Shown: positions 34,095 through 41,708 of the stretch, piece by piece
Layout of the letters: each line of letters opens with the position of its first letter
Position numbering within the stretch: the first letter of the stretch is position 1
Source: Thermoflexus hugenholtzii JAD2
GTDB lineage: Bacteria; Chloroflexota; Anaerolineae; Thermoflexales; Thermoflexaceae
Length of the DNA: 64,000 bases
Direction: 5' to 3'
NCBI RefSeq assembly: GCF_900187885.1
Contig: NZ_FYEK01000012.1
Coordinates: 62,712-126,711 of the forward strand
Translations under genes and position numbers: made by a program
The notes under the pieces: generated by a model
What the model saw: only the letters and a program-made list of their open reading frames with translations
What the model was told of the DNA's origin: nothing
Database searches by the model: none

Positions 34095-34133
34095 GCGCTC
34101 GGATGCCGTTGATCGCTGGACGGAGGTGAACCG

Positions 34134-35018
34134 ATGCGGTCATTGGGGTTCATCGGTCTGGGGCGCATGGGAACTCCCATGGCGCGTCGTCTGCTTCAAG
34201 CCGGGCACCGGCTCACGGTTCACAACCGCACCCGGTCGAAGGCGGAGGCGCTGGTGGCCGAGGGAGCGCAGTGGGCGGATTCCCCTCGTGCGGTCGCGCA
34301 GGCCAGCGAGGTGGTTTTCATGATGTTGGCGGATTCCCAGGCCAGCGAGGCCGTGCTGACGGGACCGGAGGGGGTGCTGGCGGGCGCCCGGGAGGGGCTG
34401 ATCGTGGTGGATATGAGCACCATCGCGCCTGCGGTTTCCCGGCGCCTCGCTGAGCAAGCGGCGCGTCAAGGGGTGACGATGCTGGACGCGCCGGTATCCG
34501 GCAGCGTGGGCCCGGCGACGGAGGGAACGCTCACGATCTTCGTGGGAGGGCCTCGGGAGGCCTTCGAGGCGGTCCGGGATCTGCTCGGGATCCTGGGGCG
34601 GGATATCCATTACGTGGGGGAGAACGGGATGGGGTGCGCAGTGAAGCTGGCCGTGAACCTCATCCTCGGCATCTCGATCCAGGCGCTGGGGGAGGCCTTC
34701 GCCCTGGGGGCCCGGGCAGGGATCCCGCCGGCCCGGTTGTGGGAGATCCTGTCGGATCTGGCGGTGATCTCTCCATCGCTTCGCAACAAGGGTGGGAAGA
34801 TCGTCCAGGGGGATTTCGCACCCTCTTTCGCCCTCCGGCTGATGGAGAAAGACCTGGGCTTGATCGTCGAGTTCGGCCGCCAGGTGGGCGCCTCGACGCC
34901 TCTGGCCGCCGTCGCCCAGCAGACGTTCCTGGCGGCCCGGGAGCACGGATGGGCGGAGGCGGATTACTCCGCCATCGCGGCATGGTTGCTGGATCAGCGG
35001 CCGCCGAATGCGGGATGA
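34134..35018 (+). CDS. NAD(P)-dependent beta-hydroxyacid dehydrogenase (3-hydroxyisobutyrate dehydrogenase family)
   Basis: 294 residues. Rossmann motif GLGRMGTPMARRLLQAGH, then VDMSTIAPAVSRRLAEQ, the substrate loop DAPVSGSVGPATEGTL, and the catalytic Lys region GCAVKLAVNLILG. The family covers 3-hydroxyisobutyrate, tartronate-semialdehyde, glyoxylate and succinate-semialdehyde reductases; I cannot choose among them. GGAGGTGAACCG ribosome site. Confidence 0.9.
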   Translation: MRSLGFIGLGRMGTPMARRLLQAGHRLTVHNRTRSKAEALVAEGAQWADSPRAVAQASEVVFMMLADSQASEAVLTGPEGVLAGAREGLIVVDMSTIAPAVSRRLAEQAARQGVTMLDAPVSGSVGPATEGTLTIFVGGPREAFEAVRDLLGILGRDIHYVGENGMGCAVKLAVNLILGISIQALGEAFALGARAGIPPARLWEILSDLAVISPSLRNKGGKIVQGDFAPSFALRLMEKDLGLIVEFGRQVGASTPLAAVAQQTFLAAREHGWAEADYSAIAAWLLDQRPPNAG

Positions 35019-35058
35019 TCCGTCGCCTCCGAATCCTGGCCGGGAAGGCAGGTCGGAG

Positions 35059-36474
35059 ATGTGGGAGTCGGATCCGCAAGCCCGATGGATCTCGCCGGAG
35101 GAGGCTGGGCTGACCGAGCGGGAGCAGGAGATCCTCCGCCTGGTGGCGCAGGGCCTGGCCAACAAGGAGATCGCTTACCGGCTCGGCATCAGCCAGAACA
35201 CGGTGAAGGTCCACCTCCGGAACATCTTCTCCAAGACCAACCTCCAGTCCCGGACCGAGGCGGCGATGTATGCGGTCCGCTTCGGCCTGGCCGACATCCG
35301 TCCCTCGCTTCCGGAGGCGGTGGAGGCTCCCGCAAGCGCCTTCCCCGAGGCGCTTTCCTCCGGGGAGGCCGTCGCCGGGCCGGAGGAACCCACAACGCTC
35401 CCGGAGCCGATCCCGGCGGAGCCGGCGGGATCGGCCTTCGCGGTTTTCCCGCTCTGGAAGGCGGCGGTGCTGATGGCCGGGATGATCATGGGGATCCTCT
35501 GGGCGCTGACGCCCATCTCGGCCCGGACGGAGGCCCCGGCGGTGAGCTTCACAGGGGATCAGCCGGGCCAGGGGGTGGAGCGCGCCGGGACCCTCCCCCG
35601 CTGGAAGCTGGTGAGCCAGATGCCGGCCCCCCGCGCGCGCTTCGCCCTGGTCCGATGGGGAGAGGAGCTGATCGCCATCGCCGGGGAGGCGCCGGAGGGG
35701 ATCACGGATCGGGTGGAGCGCTTCGATCTCCGACAGGAGGTATGGCGCCGCGGAGCTCCCAAGCCTCATCCGGTGGCGGCCGTCGCGGCGGGGGTGATCG
35801 GCGGGCGCGTTTATGTGCCGGGCGGGGTGAATCCCCAGGGTCAGCCCATCGATCGACTGGAGATCTACGATCCCGTATCGGATCGATGGTCGGAGGGACC
35901 GGCGCTCCCCTCCCCGCTGGCGGCATATGCGCTGGCCGTGGCGGAGGATCGCCTTTACCTGTTCGGAGGATGGGACGGCCGTCGCCTGCGCGGGGAGGTG
36001 TGGATGCTGGACCCCGCCCGCGGCCTCTGGCAACCCCGCGCGCCGATGCCCACGCCTCGCGCCTTCGCCGCCGCGGCGGCCCTCGGCGATGCGATCTATG
36101 TGGTGGGCGGTTACGACGGGCAGCGGGAGCTGGCCGTCTGCGAACGCTATCGGGTGGAGGCCGACCGCTGGGAGCCGTGCCCGCCGTTGAACGTGGGGCG
36201 GGGCGGGCTGGCGCTGGCGGCCAGCGACGGATACCTCTTCGCCCTCGGAGGCGGATGGCGGATCCCCCTGGCATTCAACGAGCGCTATCAGCCCGGCGAG
36301 ACCGGATGGGTGCCTCTGGAAACCCCCATTGTGGGGACATGGCGGAACCTGGCCGCCGTCGCCGCCGACGGGGCGATCTGGATCCTGGGAGGCTGGAGCG
36401 GGGAGCTGCGGGCCGGGCTCTGGCGCTTCACTCCTTTCCCCTTCCGGCTCTTCCTGCCGGCCACGCAACGCTGA
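35059..36474 (+). CDS. Membrane-spanning LuxR-type regulator with Kelch propeller sensor
   Basis: 471 residues from the ATG at 35059. Residues about 18-80 are a LuxR/FixJ helix-turn-helix (LTEREQEILRLVAQGLANKE; NTVKVHLRNIFSKTNLQSRT). An acidic Pro-rich linker leads to a transmembrane helix (about 130-148, AVLMAGMIMGILWAL). From about 170 to the end there are five or six Kelch repeats (RVYVPGGVNPQGQPIDRLEI, LYLFGGWDGRRLRGEVW, IYVVGGYDGQRELAVCERY, IWILGGWSGELRAGLW). A cytoplasmic DNA-binding domain tied to an external propeller suggests a ToxR-like one-component sensor. Target genes unknown. Confidence 0.88.
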   Translation: MWESDPQARWISPEEAGLTEREQEILRLVAQGLANKEIAYRLGISQNTVKVHLRNIFSKTNLQSRTEAAMYAVRFGLADIRPSLPEAVEAPASAFPEALSSGEAVAGPEEPTTLPEPIPAEPAGSAFAVFPLWKAAVLMAGMIMGILWALTPISARTEAPAVSFTGDQPGQGVERAGTLPRWKLVSQMPAPRARFALVRWGEELIAIAGEAPEGITDRVERFDLRQEVWRRGAPKPHPVAAVAAGVIGGRVYVPGGVNPQGQPIDRLEIYDPVSDRWSEGPALPSPLAAYALAVAEDRLYLFGGWDGRRLRGEVWMLDPARGLWQPRAPMPTPRAFAAAAALGDAIYVVGGYDGQRELAVCERYRVEADRWEPCPPLNVGRGGLALAASDGYLFALGGGWRIPLAFNERYQPGETGWVPLETPIVGTWRNLAAVAADGAIWILGGWSGELRAGLWRFTPFPFRLFLPATQR

Positions 36475-36507
36475 AGGCCGAGTTTCGATTCCGGATCGAG
36501 ATCCTCG

Positions 36508-37116
36508 ATGTCCATCTGGCTGCTGATCCCGATCAAGCGCCTGGAGCGCTCCAAGTCGCGGATGGCCTCTGCTCTCCCTCCCTCCGCGCGGCAGCGCCTG
36601 GCCTGGCGTCTGGCGCGACGGACCCTGCGGGTGGTCGCCCGCGTGCCGGAGGCGCACTCGCTGGTGATCAGCGCGGACCTGCGGGCGCTGGCCCTGGCGC
36701 GCGGCCTGGGGCTGGATACGTATTTCGATGTCTGGGAGGATCTCAACCGGGCCCTCACGGCCGCCCGCCGCTACGCGGTCCGTCACGGCGCGGAGGCCAT
36801 CGGCGTGCTCCCGGTGGATCTGCCCGGGCTGACGGCGGAGGCCGTCCGCGACCTGCTCCGGGCCGGGTTCTCCGATCGCGGTTTGGTTCTGGTTCCGGAT
36901 CGCTGGGGGCAGGGGACCAACGCCCTGCTGGTTCGCCCGCCGGAGGCGATCCCCTTTCGGTTCGGGCCGGGGAGCCTGGAGGCCTTCCGGGCCCAGGCGG
37001 AGGCCATCGGCCTCCCGGTGCGCATCCTTCCCCATGAGGTCCTGGCTTACGATCTCGACACCCCTGCGGACTGGGCGGCGTGGCGCGCCCGGCGCGCGGC
37101 GCAGAGGGCGGGCTGA
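36508..37116 (+). CDS. cofC: 2-phospho-L-lactate guanylyltransferase family (CofC/FbiD)
   Basis: 202 residues. Activates 2-phospholactate or phosphoenolpyruvate with GTP for coenzyme F420 synthesis. Motifs: LLIPIKRLERSKSRM (nucleotide-binding head), VLPVDLPGLTAEAV, VPDRWGQGTNALLVRPP, FRFGPGSLEAF and a terminal YDLDTPADWA. Indicates that the organism can make F420. No other F420 genes are in the window. Its 3' side runs directly into the hairpin repeat array. Confidence 0.9.
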   Translation: MSIWLLIPIKRLERSKSRMASALPPSARQRLAWRLARRTLRVVARVPEAHSLVISADLRALALARGLGLDTYFDVWEDLNRALTAARRYAVRHGAEAIGVLPVDLPGLTAEAVRDLLRAGFSDRGLVLVPDRWGQGTNALLVRPPEAIPFRFGPGSLEAFRAQAEAIGLPVRILPHEVLAYDLDTPADWAAWRARRAAQRAG

Positions 37117-37132
37117 AATCGCCCTGCGCGTC

Positions 37133-37650
37133 GAATGAATTCGACCTTCGAAGGCCTTCGGCCGACGGTCGGCCTGCGCGCCGAATGAATTCGGCCTCAA
37201 GAGGCCTTCGGCCAACGGTCGGCCTGCGCCGACCGGAAGAGTGTTCTTTACGTCGGCGAAGGCCGACGCTGGGCGCGCAGCGCCTTGGAGGGCCGATTTC
37301 AATCGGCTTGAAGGCCTTCGGCCGACGGTCGGCCTGCGCCGACCAAACAATATCTCTCGCGTCGGCGAAGGCCGACGCTGCGCGGAGCACGCCGAACGAA
37401 TTCGGCCTGGAAAGGCCTACGGCTGATGGTCGGCCTACGCCGGCTGAAAAGGCATTCCTTAAGTCGGCGAAGGCCGCCGCCCGGCGTGCAAGCGCCAATG
37501 AAGGCCGATTCCAATCGACGCCAAGGCCCTTCAGCCGACGGCCGGCCTGCGCCGACCGAACAACCATCCTTTGCATCGGCGAAGGCCGACGCCCGGCGTA
37601 GAGCGCTGATGAAGGCTGATTCCCATCGGTGCCAACGCGCCGGCCATCCA
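37133..37650. repeat. Noncoding array of GC-rich hairpin repeats
   Basis: Five copies of a 28-base core (best copy AGGCCTTCGGCCGACGGTCG followed by GCCTGCGC) at about 37152, 37202, 37312, 37413 and 37523, spaced about 100-111 bases from the second copy onward. Between them lie further inverted repeats: GCGTCGGC-GAAG-GCCGACGC near 37250, 37350, 37464 and 37574, plus GCCGATTTCAATCGGC-like and GCCGAATGAATTCGGC-like palindromes. Copies 4 and 5 are diverged. Short AT-rich tracts separate the hairpins. Open frames run through the array only because the repeat lacks stops; I treat it as an intergenic element. No transposase or CRISPR-type unique spacers are present. Confidence 0.85.
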
Positions 37651-37673
37651 TCGCCCCTGAGCACCAGCCCTTA

Positions 37674-37682
37674 TGCTACAAT
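37674..37682 (+). promoter_or_regulatory. Extended -10 promoter of the PII-like genes
   Basis: TGCTACAAT (TGnTACAAT) ends 30 bases upstream of the ATG at 37713, immediately after the hairpin array. I see no -35. Confidence 0.45.
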
Positions 37683-37712
37683 GGGCTGCAACCGTGCGCG
37701 GGAGCGGGCCGG

Positions 37713-38033
37713 ATGAAACTGATCCTCGCCATCATCCAGGACGAAGACGCCCCTTCCACCGTCCAGGCCCTGGTGGAGCGCGGCTACCGGGTGACCCGCA
37801 TCGCCTCGACAGGGGGCTTTCTGCGCCAGGGGAACACCACCCTGCTCATCGGGGTGGAGGATCCCCGGGTGGAGGAGGTGGTGGAGATCTTCCGGCGGTG
37901 CTGCCGGACCCGCACGGCCTACCTGCCGGTGGCGGTGGAGGCCACGGGACTGCTCCAGGCCCACATGATCGAGGTGGAGATCGGGGGCGCCACGCTCTTC
38001 GTCCTGGACGTCGAGCGCTTTGAGTCCCTCTGA
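37713..38033 (+). CDS. Cyclic-di-AMP receptor, PII-like (DarA/CdaR family)
   Basis: 106 residues, starting at the ATG at 37713. Strong match to the CdAMP_rec (DUF970) family: MKLILAIIQDEDAPSTVQAL, RVTRIASTGGFLRQGNTTLL, IGVEDPRVEEVVEIF and the terminal VEIGGATLFVLDVERFE. These PII-fold trimers bind cyclic di-AMP through the T-G-G-F-L loop and signal to unknown partners. A shortened paralogue follows 13 bases downstream. Confidence 0.92.
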   Translation: MKLILAIIQDEDAPSTVQALVERGYRVTRIASTGGFLRQGNTTLLIGVEDPRVEEVVEIFRRCCRTRTAYLPVAVEATGLLQAHMIEVEIGGATLFVLDVERFESL

Positions 38034-38046
38034 GGGGGGAAGGGGC

Positions 38047-38307
38047 GTGAAGCTGATCCTGGCGGTGCTGCCGGAGCGGGCCGCGACCCTGGCCTCCGAT
38101 CGGCTGGTGGCCCAGGGGTATCGAGTGACCCGCCTGGCCTCCACGGGCGGTTTCCTGCGTCGGGGCAACGTCACCCTGCTCATCGGCGCGGAGGAGCATC
38201 AGGTGGAGACAGCCTTGCGACTCCTGCGGGAGGCCCGACAGCAGGCCCGCGGGGAGCCGGGAGGGATCGCCATCGTGCTGAACGTCTCCGGCTTCGAACG
38301 ATTTTAG
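38047..38307 (+). CDS. Second PII-like protein, shortened DarA paralogue
   Basis: 86 residues from a GTG at 38047 with GAGGGGGGAAGGGG upstream. Clearly homologous to the preceding gene (KLILAVLPERA, YRVTRLASTGGFLRRGNVTL, LIGAEEHQVETALRLL, IVLNVSGFERF) but lacks about 20 residues between the T-loop-type insertion and the last strand. The ligand loop TGGFL is kept. Tandem duplication with one truncated copy could give heterotrimers or a second ligand specificity. Confidence 0.88.
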   Translation: MKLILAVLPERAATLASDRLVAQGYRVTRLASTGGFLRRGNVTLLIGAEEHQVETALRLLREARQQARGEPGGIAIVLNVSGFERF

Positions 38308-38325
38308 CCGTCCAGGAGCGCGCCC

Positions 38326-39330
38326 ATGGGATCCGAATGGCAGTCGCTGGCGCAGGTGAAAGCCTCCCATCTCCCCCGATTGCTGACCCGCCGCCACGTC
38401 GTCGGGGTGGGGATCGGCTATAAAGTGAAGGGCGGACAGACCCTCGATGTCCTCAGCGTAGTGGTCTCGGTGGAGCGGAAGGTCCCTGCCGCCCAGCTGG
38501 CCCCCTCGGACCGGATCCCCCCGACGCTGGATGGGATCCCCACCGACGTGGTGGAGACGGGGCGGTTCCGGGCCTTCCAGGATCCGACCCGCCGCTACCG
38601 CCCGGCCCCGCCCGGCGTCTCCATCGGCCATCCCCTGGTCACCGCCGGGACCTTCGGCTGCGTCGTGCGGCGAGGGAGCGAGGTCTTCATCCTGAGCAAC
38701 AACCACGTGCTGGCGGCCACCAACCGAGGGCGGCCCGGAGATCGGATCCGGCAGCCGGGCCCGGTGGATGGGGGGACGGTGGCGGACGAGATCGCCGAGC
38801 TGGTGGAGTTCATCCCCATCCGGTTCGGGGATGAACCGACCACCTGCCCATGGGCGGAGTGGTTCGTGCGATGGCTGAACGAGCTGTTGCGCTGGATCGG
38901 CTCCTCCCATCGCTTACAGGCCGTGCGGACCGCGGCGGCCTTCAACGAGGTGGACGCGGCCATCGCCCGCCCGCTGAACCCGAACGACATCACCCCGGCC
39001 ATTCTGCAGATCGGGATCCCGAAAGGCGTGGCGGATCCCACGCTGGGCATGGAGGTGCAGAAGTTCGGGCGGACGACCCGCTACACCCGCGGACGGATCC
39101 TCCAGGTGGACGTCACGGCCAACGTGGATTACGACGGGCGCATCGCCACGTTCCAGGGCCAGGTCATGGCGGGGGCGATGAGCGCCCCCGGGGACTCCGG
39201 GTCCGCCATCCTGGACATGAACGGTCGCCTGGTGGGGTTGCTGTTTGCGGGCTCCGAGACCACAACCCTGATCCACCCCATCGGGCGGGTCCTCCAGGCC
39301 CTGCGGGTGGAGGCGGTGGTGGAAGGCTGA
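38326..39330 (+). CDS. Chymotrypsin-fold serine protease (S1-like)
   Basis: 334 residues with a visible catalytic triad: His127 (LSNNHVLAA), Asp210 (EVDAAIARPL) and Ser291 (APGDSGSAIL). The N-terminal 90 residues (VVGVGIGYKVKGG, VVSVERKVP, PPTLDGIPTDVVETG) form an additional module before the protease domain, a layout seen in bacterial Nal1-like proteins. There is no signal peptide or membrane helix, so it is probably cytoplasmic. It lies 18 bases after the PII-like pair, which hints at a functional link. Confidence 0.86.
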   Translation: MGSEWQSLAQVKASHLPRLLTRRHVVGVGIGYKVKGGQTLDVLSVVVSVERKVPAAQLAPSDRIPPTLDGIPTDVVETGRFRAFQDPTRRYRPAPPGVSIGHPLVTAGTFGCVVRRGSEVFILSNNHVLAATNRGRPGDRIRQPGPVDGGTVADEIAELVEFIPIRFGDEPTTCPWAEWFVRWLNELLRWIGSSHRLQAVRTAAAFNEVDAAIARPLNPNDITPAILQIGIPKGVADPTLGMEVQKFGRTTRYTRGRILQVDVTANVDYDGRIATFQGQVMAGAMSAPGDSGSAILDMNGRLVGLLFAGSETTTLIHPIGRVLQALRVEAVVEG

Positions 39331-39355
39331 GGAGGTTGCAGGAGGCGCATCGGCA

Positions 39356-40660
39356 ATGGACGGCTTCGCGTGGGGGTGGCCTCTGGGGATCATGGGGGTG
39401 CTGTGGGCTGGGATGAGCGAGGAGGAGGCCCGCCGGGCGCTGGTGCGAGGGCTCTCCGCCGGGGTGGCGGCGTTGCTGATGTGGGCTCTGGGGGGCTTCG
39501 GCTTCGCCTACGGGGGCCTCGGCCTGTGGGTGGAGGAGCCGGGGTTCGCGGCGCTGCGCCGGGTTTACACCCTGGGGGCGGACCCTCAACCCCTCTGGAG
39601 CCTGATGGGGCTCAGCGGGTTTCTCTTCCGGGGCGTGGAGGGATCGCCCCAAGCCGCGACCCTATGGGGCCACGCCGCCCTGGCCGTGCTCTCCGCGGCT
39701 CTCCTGTTGGGCATGGGCATGGAGGGCTTCTCTCCGCTCATCGCCGCTGCGGCGGGGGCCTGGCTGGGAGGCTTCTTGTTGCCGCTGGGCATCCACTGGG
39801 TGTGGGGGAACGGATGGCTCAGCCGCCTAGGGCTCACCCTGAGCCTGGGTCACGGAGTGGTGGATCCAGCGGGGTCCGGTGTTCTGTTCGCCCTCGCCGG
39901 CGGGGCGCTCCTCGGGCTGCTTCTCCCATGGGGCCGGCGGACCCCGCAGCCGGAGCACGCTTTCCCTCCGGTGCACCTCCCGCTGCTGGGTGGGTGGGGA
40001 AGCCTGCTGATCGGTGGGGGCTGGCTGGCTTGGCTGCGCGCAGATCCCCTCACCGTGGCCCATCCGGGTCTGGAGAGCTCCTTGCTTGCCCGGAACGCCA
40101 GCTTGGTGGCGATGGGCGCGGCCCTCGGGGCTGGGGTCTACACGGCCCTCGTCGCTCGCGAGGTGGATCCCCTGATGCTGATCCGGGCCATCGCCGTGGG
40201 GTGGATCGCCGGGATGGCCGCAGCGCCTTTCACCGGTCCCTGGCAGGCGATGGGCTGGGGGATCCTGGTGGGCCTGGCCACGCCCGGGATGATCTACGTC
40301 CTGCGCCGCGGGGGGATGGCCGTCCAGAGCCTGGCGCTGCTCTACGGGGCGGCAGGGGTCCTGGGGTTGCTGGCCGTGGGGCTCCTGGCCGATGGCCGGG
40401 CCGGAGCTGGCTGGAACGAGGTGGGGAAGTCCGACTTCATGGGGTATCCGGGCCTGGGCGTGGTGGGGGTTCCCGGCTGGGGGCAGCCGGCGGATCCGGG
40501 CCAGCTCACCGCCCAGGTCGTCGGGGCCCTCGTGCTGGTCCTGTGGGGGTTCCTCGGCATGGGCGGCCCCGCGGCGCTGCTGCGCTGGGGATGGCGGCGG
40601 TGGGCCCGGCATCGAGGCCCGCTTCCGGCCTCCGGGGAGACCTCCGAAAACCGGGGATGA
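39356..40660 (+). CDS. Ammonium-transporter-like membrane protein lacking pore histidines
   Basis: 434 residues, about 11 helices. The Amt/Rh ground plan is recognisable: GHGVVDPAGSGVLFALAGGALLGLL matches the helix-5 Amt motif region and GYPGLGVVGVPGWG resembles the late loop. Where AmtB has its twin pore histidines this protein seems to have Phe (DPAGSGVLF) and Leu (SLALLYGAAG). It therefore probably does not conduct ammonium by the usual mechanism and may be a sensor or a transporter for another solute. It sits in the same unit as two PII-like proteins, as AmtB does with GlnK. Confidence 0.7.
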   Translation: MDGFAWGWPLGIMGVLWAGMSEEEARRALVRGLSAGVAALLMWALGGFGFAYGGLGLWVEEPGFAALRRVYTLGADPQPLWSLMGLSGFLFRGVEGSPQAATLWGHAALAVLSAALLLGMGMEGFSPLIAAAAGAWLGGFLLPLGIHWVWGNGWLSRLGLTLSLGHGVVDPAGSGVLFALAGGALLGLLLPWGRRTPQPEHAFPPVHLPLLGGWGSLLIGGGWLAWLRADPLTVAHPGLESSLLARNASLVAMGAALGAGVYTALVAREVDPLMLIRAIAVGWIAGMAAAPFTGPWQAMGWGILVGLATPGMIYVLRRGGMAVQSLALLYGAAGVLGLLAVGLLADGRAGAGWNEVGKSDFMGYPGLGVVGVPGWGQPADPGQLTAQVVGALVLVLWGFLGMGGPAALLRWGWRRWARHRGPLPASGETSENRG

Positions 40661-40686
40661 GCCGCTCGACGGTCGGGAGCTTCGCA

Positions 40687-41007
40687 ATGGTCAAGGTGAT
40701 CGCCCTCTACCGTGTGCCTCTGGATCCGGAGGCCTTTGAGCGCTGGTATGTGCAGCATCTGGCGCGGATCGAGCGCATCCCGCATCTGCGGCGGGTGGAG
40801 GTCTCCCGCATCTGGGGGACGCCGGCGGGGGCCTCTCCCTTCCATCTGATGGTGGAGATGTACTTCGAGGACCGGGCGGCCCTGGAGGCCGCCCTGCGCT
40901 CCCCGGAGGCCGCGGAGGCGTCCGCCGATCTGGCGCGGGCCATGGCCGGCCAGGTGCTGGTGATGTTCGCGGACGCTTTCGAGGAGGAGCGGTCAGTGGG
41001 GGGATAG
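40687..41007 (+). CDS. EthD-family protein
   Basis: 106 residues from the ATG at 40687 (GGGAG upstream); the alternative ATG at 40657 overlaps the previous stop. A ferredoxin-like dimeric alpha/beta-barrel: VKVIALYRVPLDPEAFERWY, HLARIERIPHLRRVEVSRIW, FHLMVEMYFEDRAALEAAL and SPEAAEASADLA. The EthD family is associated with oxidative degradation but has no defined catalytic residues here. Confidence 0.85.
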   Translation: MVKVIALYRVPLDPEAFERWYVQHLARIERIPHLRRVEVSRIWGTPAGASPFHLMVEMYFEDRAALEAALRSPEAAEASADLARAMAGQVLVMFADAFEEERSVGG

Positions 41008-41016
41008 CCAAGATTC

Positions 41017-41276
41017 TTATCCGGTGAAGTCCTCGTAGCTTTGAATCAGATACTCATCGGGCTTCTCCGCCAGATCGCCCAGGCCGCTCTCGAAGCGGCC
41101 GGCTGCGGCGATGGCCCGCCGGCGGCGTTCTTCCTTCGGAATCCATGTCAGAGGTTTCCAGCAGGTTCCGCACGGCCTGACGGATCAACTCTGCCATCGA
41201 GACCTGCGGTTGGGCAGCCAGCTCCTTCAAGGCGTGATATTCCTTACTCCTCCAGACGGACCTGTATGCGCACCAT
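41017..41276 (-). pseudogene. Frameshifted ribbon-helix-helix antitoxin relic
   Basis: Read on the minus strand from the ATG at 41276 the protein begins MVRIQVRLEE and then hits a stop. Shifting frame once continues KEYHALKELAAQPQVSMAEL and IRQAVRNLLETS; shifting again gives ERRRRAIAAAGRFESGLGDL and ends EYLIQSYEDFTG at 41017. Together these pieces form a CopG/RHH antitoxin of about 80 residues. Two frameshifts make it nonfunctional unless the sequence has errors. No PIN toxin follows; an intact EthD gene occupies the neighbouring sequence. Confidence 0.7.
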
Positions 41277-41414
41277 TTGAACTCCCCTTCCCTAACCGCT
41301 CTGGAGGAATCAACCGCATTCTGTCAGGAGGCTCCGGTTCGGGCGCCGCTGCGTCTGCGGCCTGTGAGGATGCAATGGCTTCATCAAGCATGATCACGCA
41401 GCGCAGAGGTGGCC
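41277..41414. other. Intergenic remainder after the antitoxin relic
   Basis: 138 bases upstream of the relic and next to the zinc-ribbon gene end. I see no gene, terminator or promoter that I can support. Confidence 0.4.
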
Positions 41415-41708
41415 TCATCGTCCTCGCAGGCGACGGCGGACCTCGCGGCAGTGGGGGCAATCCCAGCCCACGTATTCCCGGCCGCAGGTGCGGCAGACCC
41501 GGGTCGGCAGCGGGGCGTCCTCGGAGAGGGAGGCCAGGATCAGGACGGCTTCATGGCCTTCATAAGCGGAGAGCCACTCCTCCAACGGGGTCTCGCCCAT
41601 CCACCAGCGCCCCTCGGGATCCCGGCGCAGGAGGCCTCGCAGGACCCGGGCCTCCAGCTCATAGGCCGCCGTGGCCAGCTCCAGCACGCTCGCTTTCCGC
41701 AAGGACAT
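41415..41708 (-). CDS. Small protein with C-terminal zinc ribbon
   Basis: 97 residues. Helical N-terminal half (VLELATAAYELEARVLRGLL) and a C-terminal zinc ribbon: Cys72, Cys75, Cys84 and Cys87 (CRTCGREYVGWDCPHC). Not a family I recognise. Its ATG lies 50 bases inside the end of the ribonuclease Z gene, so it is translationally linked to an RNA-processing unit (rtcA-rnz). Confidence 0.75.
   Translation of the reverse strand: MSLRKASVLELATAAYELEARVLRGLLRRDPEGRWWMGETPLEEWLSAYEGHEAVLILASLSEDAPLPTRVCRTCGREYVGWDCPHCREVRRRLRGR

Noticed and set aside
37133-37650. CRISPR array
   Set aside because: Repeats are diverged, palindromic throughout and the intervals are themselves repeated rather than unique spacers; no cas genes.
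37080-37664. Open frames through the hairpin array on both strands with repeated RRPTVG/FGRRSAC/ADRT-like words
   Set aside because: They are translations of palindromic DNA repeats that lack stops in several frames; the same repeat is open on both strands, which argues for noncoding sequence.
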